Source: Candidatus Omnitrophota bacterium
GTDB lineage: Bacteria > Omnitrophota > Gorgyraeia > B26-G9
DNA length: 10,575 bases
Direction: 5' to 3'
NCBI GenBank assembly: GCA_022013205.1
Contig: JAKLQT010000279.1
Location: 1 to 10,575, forward strand
Notes under the pieces: model-generated
What the model was told of the DNA's origin: nothing
The model's database searches: none
What the model saw: only the letters and a program-made list of their open reading frames with translations
Translations under genes and position numbers: made by a program
Shown here: one piece after another, positions 6,801-10,575 of the stretch
How the letters are laid out: every line of letters begins with the position of its first letter
How positions within the stretch are numbered: position 1 is the first letter of the stretch

Positions 6801-8474
6801 ATTAAAGTTGGTAAAGCCCGCATGATACTGCCCTCTGAGAAGCCGCTTCTTGCTATTGACGGCGGTGCCGGACGTATTTCAACGCTGGGGATTGCACTGC
6901 GGATGCAGTCAGATATCAATGCCCGGGAACCAGGATTTGTTGGTGAATATTCAGTGCGTACCCGCTCATTAAAAGGTAAGGGGGGGGATAAGCTTGATAG
7001 AGCAAAAGCGCTGTTTACTAAAATGATGAGTGATAAGGTAATTAGGGTTTCAGGGATGGAGTTGGTTACCCAAGACGGCAGTATGGTTACTGTCTCCGAG
7101 CTTATTGCTGACGGCCGCTTGACTTTTGAAAGAACTAATAAAGTGGAAACCGCGCGGCAGGATTTTAATACTGATATTGAAATTGAGTGTGTGTATCCGG
7201 TAAATGTTAAATTAGACGGTAAGCTTGTGGCAATAGTTAATATTGTTGAAGCGCAGGACTTTATCGAGAAGATGAAAAATGAACTTTCTAAACGCGGGAT
7301 TCATCAGGATAATATTCCCCGGCCGATAATTATTGCCGGGAAATACTACGGCTTGATGATTGACGCGACACCAGGCGGGGTAGAGATTGGAAACCTGGAA
7401 ATACAAAAAGCCTGGGAAAAAGGAGAGATGTCATTAAAGGGGCCGACCGCATATAGCTTTGTCGGAGTTAATGGTTTGAAGAATAAAAATTTTGATATGA
7501 ACGCGCCGCAGGAACTTGAGCGTTTGCTTGAGATTTTTGAACAAATCGAAAATGAACGCGGAGTTACTGATGAAATGTTCATTTACTTGAAGGCGCAGAT
7601 TACCGCGAAACTATTACTGCCCCGCGGAGGCGGAATGCATTACGCGGGACGCTTTACGCATAAAGTTCCTATGGTTAAAGAAAAAGGAGCAATGTTTTTT
7701 ACGCCTACTTCATGCTCAACTAACGGTGGTACTTATTTTGTGCGCGCGCTTTCAATAATTACTGGATTCGGCAGAAGCCTCCAGAAGATTGTAGACAAAA
7801 GCGCTGAAAAAGAAGGTACGGTTGGCGCTGTCAGCCGGGTTGTAAAAAAAGTAATTACTGTTATCGGTACAACATTGCATAAATATACAGGAGGAGATAA
7901 GAAAAAAGGGCCGTATGGCCATACTGGAGCGCAGGGAACAGGAGCGGCAAAGGGAGTTGAGCAGCATCGTCAGGTTAACGCGCATTATACTGCTTTACGT
8001 ACAGGTACCGCGTTAAGAGATGGAGAAGTCATTATTGACGGAGGTTCTATTTTTGATAAACTTTCAAATTTACCGATAGATATCAAGGAAGAAGTACTTT
8101 TACGTTATTTTGAGAGATACAGCAATGAATTTACAGAAGATATCGCTATGTACTCAGAAAAAGATAAAAAAGACGGAAAGTACTTATCTGAGGATACGAT
8201 TGAGGGACAACGCACTGGTTCGATCCTGTTTAAGGACTTTTTTAAACGGGTGTGGAAAAAATTGTATCGCATGGCAGTAGGTTATGATAATGAACTGGGT
8301 TATTCTTATAAGATGGAAGAAGGGCTTACTTCATTGTTCAATTCCGTAAAACGTCAAAAAGATAAGGTAAGACGTTATAAAGTCAAGAAAGCGGTTATTA
8401 AAAAGTACGAAGAATCATTACAGAAAAAAATAGAGGCGGCAGAAGTTAGTTACTATTTAGAAAGAGCGATTTAA
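3873..8474 (+). CDS. Leader-bearing phosphoglycerate kinase-GAPDH fusion protein
   Basis: About 1533 residues, numbered from the ATG at 3873 (an ATG at 3852 adds seven). It fuses two consecutive glycolytic enzymes. Residues 1-34 are a signal-like leader ending A-P-S-Y-A, with LSPSINISN at about 46-54. About 108-513 follow phosphoglycerate kinase (PGK): NNVRL (253-257), NGTMGFME (425-432), VGGD (467-470), FTGGG (489-493). Several PGK substrate residues are changed: the H-L-G-R-P loop reads HNGSV (176-180) and the H-R-x-H-A-S motif reads GSKGAS (294-299). About 985-1495 follow glyceraldehyde-3-phosphate dehydrogenase (GAPDH): GGAGRIS nucleotide turn (997-1003), PTSCSTN with Cys1281, LHKYT with His1336, TGAAKGV (1356-1362), YDNELGY (1471-1477). 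Residues between are partly helical and unrecognised. The GAPDH catalytic pair is kept; PGK activity is doubtful. A 1.9-fold excess over the two enzymes' normal combined length shows large insertions. Location outside the cytoplasm is inferred. Confidence 0.82.
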   Translation: MGIFSQRKYSIVVKSIAVLLVHAFVLISVAPSYALDKITPAGKANLSPSINISNNEMLEAFKILKIEQMEKALVSDALVTEAFVPTSEKEKIILEAQKTDAAAVNPNYQLLDIIPHMSTDLKPEGKKAGGPVILRGVVNVKSNAQGTIDDATRLDNMDDTLRYLLNNNFTPILVGHNGSVKFDKETGKWKDNREELDHVYNYLIKHLLRGIIVYHKGYRTGTFDASGREIIDITRNEKGKTIEIVQGRINLLNNVRLDNEQADKKAKRMEFADRLMSLAGERKIYVADDFADIGSKGASVEQAPLLANEVYVGPAMVREFKEVRAILKGIQAIVFGSGEKLDDKLPLLKGLLQVVRKYAFMGSGPSKALENNQELLEELKKIAGDMLVLAKDYSDITKFDIGNQTVVEFLAKLDTLKAGDVVLANGTMGFMEYKEEGKLTDKYTVGSEKVFIKLKKLAQRGVKIVIVGGDGGSTAKRYGLDKEENVVTFTGGGVPLKIIVNQLLSGIKALGTAQKKINIKRKMNLTSEEEAKFNAYTGLIDALDDAFPQNLLLHTSSTKCVDTLIDGRPGNRKSILNLTIQKKAVVYEIPKGQRQPKKVTDIDFGENYNYATVPMFIPADNIPKELKAMIEEKKPQGGAAISAVVIDYLYKHFKNYPVHVTTDKKTRSQTIDPKVAGDVTFNVETTIANLTSDGDLEIQAHFWFRHNDAALEALNEYIDVNMKQAPEYKGEAEWASKVNTTDSEGALQSLALYGATIFDEFSRGDMTDAETVAAMINAVDIADMLNAEGILYDQKSGWFASKKDIEAAMPGYGENLGNFNAELNSIEEFANLLYILAVPNFTKGAERGQKAASMVVQNAVIKLFYRMQVHFDDLAESQFADIRIFEPMRALLSDYAARLNNALRADDAIDVNAKGTDAEAVIAHLTAKTVNLSDLEQGLLRGIYEKYKNDVQGLAYDVAQFSEIFSESTFTKAFRHIKVGKARMILPSEKPLLAIDGGAGRISTLGIALRMQSDINAREPGFVGEYSVRTRSLKGKGGDKLDRAKALFTKMMSDKVIRVSGMELVTQDGSMVTVSELIADGRLTFERTNKVETARQDFNTDIEIECVYPVNVKLDGKLVAIVNIVEAQDFIEKMKNELSKRGIHQDNIPRPIIIAGKYYGLMIDATPGGVEIGNLEIQKAWEKGEMSLKGPTAYSFVGVNGLKNKNFDMNAPQELERLLEIFEQIENERGVTDEMFIYLKAQITAKLLLPRGGGMHYAGRFTHKVPMVKEKGAMFFTPTSCSTNGGTYFVRALSIITGFGRSLQKIVDKSAEKEGTVGAVSRVVKKVITVIGTTLHKYTGGDKKKGPYGHTGAQGTGAAKGVEQHRQVNAHYTALRTGTALRDGEVIIDGGSIFDKLSNLPIDIKEEVLLRYFERYSNEFTEDIAMYSEKDKKDGKYLSEDTIEGQRTGSILFKDFFKRVWKKLYRMAVGYDNELGYSYKMEEGLTSLFNSVKRQKDKVRRYKVKKAVIKKYEESLQKKIEAAEVSYYLERAI
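6980..6987 (+). repeat. Eight-G homopolymer inside the GAPDH part
   Basis: AAG-GGG-GGG-GAT encodes Lys-Gly-Gly-Asp just after the GAPDH nucleotide-binding turn. Glycine here could be written with mixed codons, and an 8-base G run is unusual in an AT-rich gene. Such tracts slip in replication or transcription; a one-base change would cut off the C-terminal third, including the catalytic cysteine. Confidence 0.9.
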
Positions 8475-8524
8475 GATGTTTTGCCGGGGGAAATGCCAAA
8501 TCTGAAAATTTACCCTTTTACCCC

Positions 8525-8553
8525 TTGCGCAATCAGCATTTATAAGGTATACT
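8525..8553 (+). promoter_or_regulatory. Candidate sigma70-type promoter of the PilZ gene
   Basis: TTGCGC (8525-8530) and TATACT (8548-8553) are separated by exactly 17 bases. The -10 matches the consensus at five of six positions, the -35 at three. The position, 57 bases before the start codon and after the previous gene has ended, is suitable. Confidence 0.5.
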
Positions 8554-8596
8554 CTCTCAGACTTTTTAAATGCGTTTAATTAATGCGGGGCTAAAA

Positions 8597-8601
8597 GGGG
8601 G
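8597..8601 (+). promoter_or_regulatory. Ribosome binding site of the PilZ gene
   Basis: A run of five G in TAAAAGGGGG lies eight bases before the ATG at 8610, good spacing for a Shine-Dalgarno site. A near copy of this leader without a start codon lies at 3643-3665. Confidence 0.6.
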
Positions 8602-8609
8602 TAAAAACC

Positions 8610-8990
8610 ATGAAAGTAGTTACTAAAAAAAATGAAAGACGCAAGGCAATAAGGGTGGATACCCCTAAATCGGTGTCTAATTGCCGGCTTTTTTCAGCGG
8701 AATCTGAAGGAAGATTTCAGTTTACAGTCTGGCCGATAAAAAATATAAGTACGCACGGCATATCCATTAAAAGCGATGAGCAGGTGTCTCAGGGAGCTCT
8801 GGCATTTTTGAATATTGATCTGGATATAATTATGAAGACTGTGGGTGTGATTGCCAAGGTTGTCTGGTGCCAGGAGCGTGAACAGGGATACGAAATAGGC
8901 CTTAATTTTAGCTGGTGGCCAAAAGAGGATGATCGGGAATTGATGATCGACTTTGTTAAGGGTAGAATTTCATGCGAGGAAATATTATAA
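8610..8990 (+). CDS. PilZ-domain protein (predicted c-di-GMP receptor)
   Basis: This 126-residue soluble protein is essentially one PilZ domain, the usual length for a stand-alone member. Both ligand-binding motifs of the family are present: R-x-x-x-R as R11-K-A-I-R15 in NERRKAIRVD, and N-x-S-x-x-G as N45-I-S-T-H-G50. The late strand YEIGLNF (94-100) is also typical. It should therefore bind cyclic di-GMP and pass the signal to a partner by contact, in the cytoplasm. There is no signal peptide, membrane segment or fused output domain, so the partner cannot be named. It has its own promoter candidate and a strong ribosome site, begins 135 bases after the PGK-GAPDH gene and ends 47 bases before the next gene, which it may drive. 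The binding motifs make the family call secure; regulation of the neighbours is only suggested by position. Confidence 0.9.
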   Translation: MKVVTKKNERRKAIRVDTPKSVSNCRLFSAESEGRFQFTVWPIKNISTHGISIKSDEQVSQGALAFLNIDLDIIMKTVGVIAKVVWCQEREQGYEIGLNFSWWPKEDDRELMIDFVKGRISCEEIL

Positions 8991-9020
8991 TAATTAATGT
9001 GCAACAGGGGAAGAATAGTT

Positions 9021-9026
9021 AAGGAG
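9021..9026 (+). promoter_or_regulatory. Ribosome binding site of the HEEGH protein gene
   Basis: AAGGAG is a strong Shine-Dalgarno match 11 bases before the ATG at 9038, slightly long spacing. The protein from this ATG begins with lysines and a hydrophobic run, as expected. No promoter is obvious in the 47 bases after the PilZ gene, so read-through is likely. Confidence 0.6.
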
Positions 9027-9037
9027 TTTTAAGAAAT

Positions 9038-10575
9038 ATGAAAAAAAACAGGATGTCAATTAAAATCATATCATACATACTTATTCAGGCTTTTATTGCT
9101 TTAGATTTTTGCTGGGCAGGAGTAGTTGCTAGTCCTGTGGATGCGGGTACGCTTGCGCCAGAAGTGGCTTTAGGACAAGCTGATTTTAAAGCTTTGATGA
9201 AAATAATCAATAAAAAAGATGGTAGTTTATCAGCATTAGATTTTGGCGCAGATATGAATTTAGAAGATGAATTAGATTCAATGCCTGATGAAGGTGAGCT
9301 TAATATTACGACTGTTGATAATAATGGGAGTGTGGGTTCCTCCGGCAGTAATTCAAATCCATCATTAAACGGAAACAAGGGTAATTCAGTTAATGGGGGA
9401 GATTCGTTGATCCCAGCTAGTTCTCCTCCGCCAGAAGATCTTGTAACGTATGTTTTAGTTAATACTGAAAAAAGTATTTTCACTGTTTATCCCTCTGCTC
9501 AAGATGAGGGAGAAGATGCTATGCATGAAATAACCTTCCTAGAATATATGAAAGTAACAGGGCTTAATGAGGAAGATATAGCTTTCGTAGAACTTAAGGT
9601 AAAACCTATTGTTCTTAAAAATTCAAATTATTTCCAGAATGTCCAATTTTGCAGTCCAACAGTTAAGCTCCAAGAGAATGAGCTTCAACAACAGGCAAGA
9701 GGGCCTTTTCGGGTAAAGACAAATTCTACTTTGCAAAATTTAATAGAATTGGCTTTGGCGGCAGTGACTTTGCAAAATGATATAAAAGATGTTGTGACTC
9801 TTATGTATAATGCATTAGTTAATCTTACTGATGATTCTCTTGAGCCACAAAGAATATTAATAAAGAAAAAAGAAGTCAATGTAATAGGAATTTTATATTC
9901 TATGGCGGAGTATATTGAAAAGAATAAGACAATAAAATTGGCAGATGTTTATAATTTGGCAACTGAACTTGTCGGAAAATTTGAAAAACTTGGAATCCAA
10001 TTTTCTGATATAGATCCAAATAGAAGAAAAACAATTGGAGTAAGACCGGAACATGTACCAAAATTACGGGAAAAGTTTGAGGCTAATCCTGCTAGAGTTG
10101 AATTATATCTTAGATATATGATGTTGTTGCATGAGGAAGGACATATTTCTTTAATTTCAGCGCTTGCTTATCAATTGAAAACAATTTTTTCAGAGACAAA
10201 AGTAAAGATTCTTGATGCTTTTAGAGCGCTTATAAAAGAAGATTGGCCAAAACTGTTTATCCAACTAGGATTTATGCCTTTGTCGAACAAGGATGAAAAA
10301 AGAAGCCAGGCTGATGTTATTATTCAAACCTTATGGTTGTTAGGTTATCATCCTCTAAGGAAAGACTTATTTGGGGTTTACTGGACAGAAGCTATCGCGC
10401 ATTATTATGCGTATTTAAAAATAAAAGAACAGGTAGAATATGATAAGCTAGCTATTGAGGCTTTATCCCTCGGGATTCATTATAGCCTTGAATTAAATCC
10501 TCCTCAGTTGGAGAGACTTGGTTTTGTGTTGGAAAATTCAGTTAATTCATTTTATCCATTTTTAACTTCAGGGGA
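9038..10575 (+). CDS. Leader-bearing protein with HEEGH motif, 3' end outside the window
   Basis: The frame is open from the ATG at 9038 to the window edge: 512 residues without a stop. The N-terminus has basic residues (K2, K3, R5, K9), a hydrophobic run with LIQAF (15-19) and CWAG (25-28), then TLAP (38-41), the leader pattern seen in the two long enzymes of this window. Residues about 86-133 are rich in Ser, Gly, Asn and Pro and look like a flexible linker, as in envelope or secreted proteins. The rest is mostly helical. HEEGH at 365-369, in a helix-like context (YMMLLHEEGHISLISAL), fits the HExxH zinc-binding motif of metallopeptidases; E451 in WTEAIAHYYAY could be a third ligand of gluzincin type. 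I cannot name a family, and proteolysis is a hypothesis. The gene looks more AT-rich than its neighbours by eye. Confidence 0.75.
   Translation, partial: MKKNRMSIKIISYILIQAFIALDFCWAGVVASPVDAGTLAPEVALGQADFKALMKIINKKDGSLSALDFGADMNLEDELDSMPDEGELNITTVDNNGSVGSSGSNSNPSLNGNKGNSVNGGDSLIPASSPPPEDLVTYVLVNTEKSIFTVYPSAQDEGEDAMHEITFLEYMKVTGLNEEDIAFVELKVKPIVLKNSNYFQNVQFCSPTVKLQENELQQQARGPFRVKTNSTLQNLIELALAAVTLQNDIKDVVTLMYNALVNLTDDSLEPQRILIKKKEVNVIGILYSMAEYIEKNKTIKLADVYNLATELVGKFEKLGIQFSDIDPNRRKTIGVRPEHVPKLREKFEANPARVELYLRYMMLLHEEGHISLISALAYQLKTIFSETKVKILDAFRALIKEDWPKLFIQLGFMPLSNKDEKRSQADVIIQTLWLLGYHPLRKDLFGVYWTEAIAHYYAYLKIKEQVEYDKLAIEALSLGIHYSLELNPPQLERLGFVLENSVNSFYPFLTSG

Noticed and set aside
9085..9483. 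132-codon open frame on the minus strand
   Set aside because: It is opposite the leader and Ser/Gly linker of the HEEGH protein. The low-complexity linker explains the lack of stops on the other strand.

Overview
The window is a gene-dense, moderately AT-rich stretch in which every supported gene lies on the + strand. It fits a Gram-negative-type bacterium of an under-sampled lineage. My best guess is an Omnitrophota (OP3)-like genome, because very long multidomain versions of ordinary metabolic enzymes carry an export-like leader followed by a short L-(S/A)-P motif. That assignment comes from the protein style only; no rRNA or marker gene is present.

Layout: (1) the 3' end of an unrecognised gene (2-265); (2) 21 bases later, a 1094-residue protein (287-3571) with a hydrophobic leader, a CBM48/AMPK-type glycogen-binding domain and a plant/kinetoplastid-type UDP-sugar pyrophosphorylase split by about 230 extra residues; (3) a 301-base gap (3572-3872) with a -10-like box, a purine-rich RBS-like site that leads nowhere, and two GC-rich palindromes; (4) a roughly 1533-residue protein (3873-8474) with a related leader, a divergent phosphoglycerate kinase, a middle region of unknown role and a divergent glyceraldehyde-3-phosphate dehydrogenase that keeps its Cys/His pair; (5) a 126-residue PilZ protein (8610-8990) with both c-di-GMP-binding motifs and its own promoter candidate; (6) the first 512 residues of a leader-bearing protein with a Ser/Gly/Asn-rich linker and an HEEGH zincin-like motif (9038 to the window end).

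The most unusual point is that three otherwise unrelated proteins (2, 4, 6) share a leader: a basic start, a hydrophobic run around (Q/H)-(T/A)-F-(V/I), an (S-Y/C-W)-A end, then L-(S/A)-P. In two of them the shared part extends to A-P-x-S-Y-A or A-P-S-Y-A and to the identical pattern L-S-P-x-x-N-I-S-N. The cargo would be enzymes that normally need cytoplasmic UTP, ATP or NAD. Together they suggest a family of leader-tagged, enlarged carbohydrate or energy-metabolism proteins sent to the envelope or a membrane-bounded site, with glycogen binding and c-di-GMP sensing nearby. That functional link is inference; the shared leader and the domain assignments are visible in the sequence.
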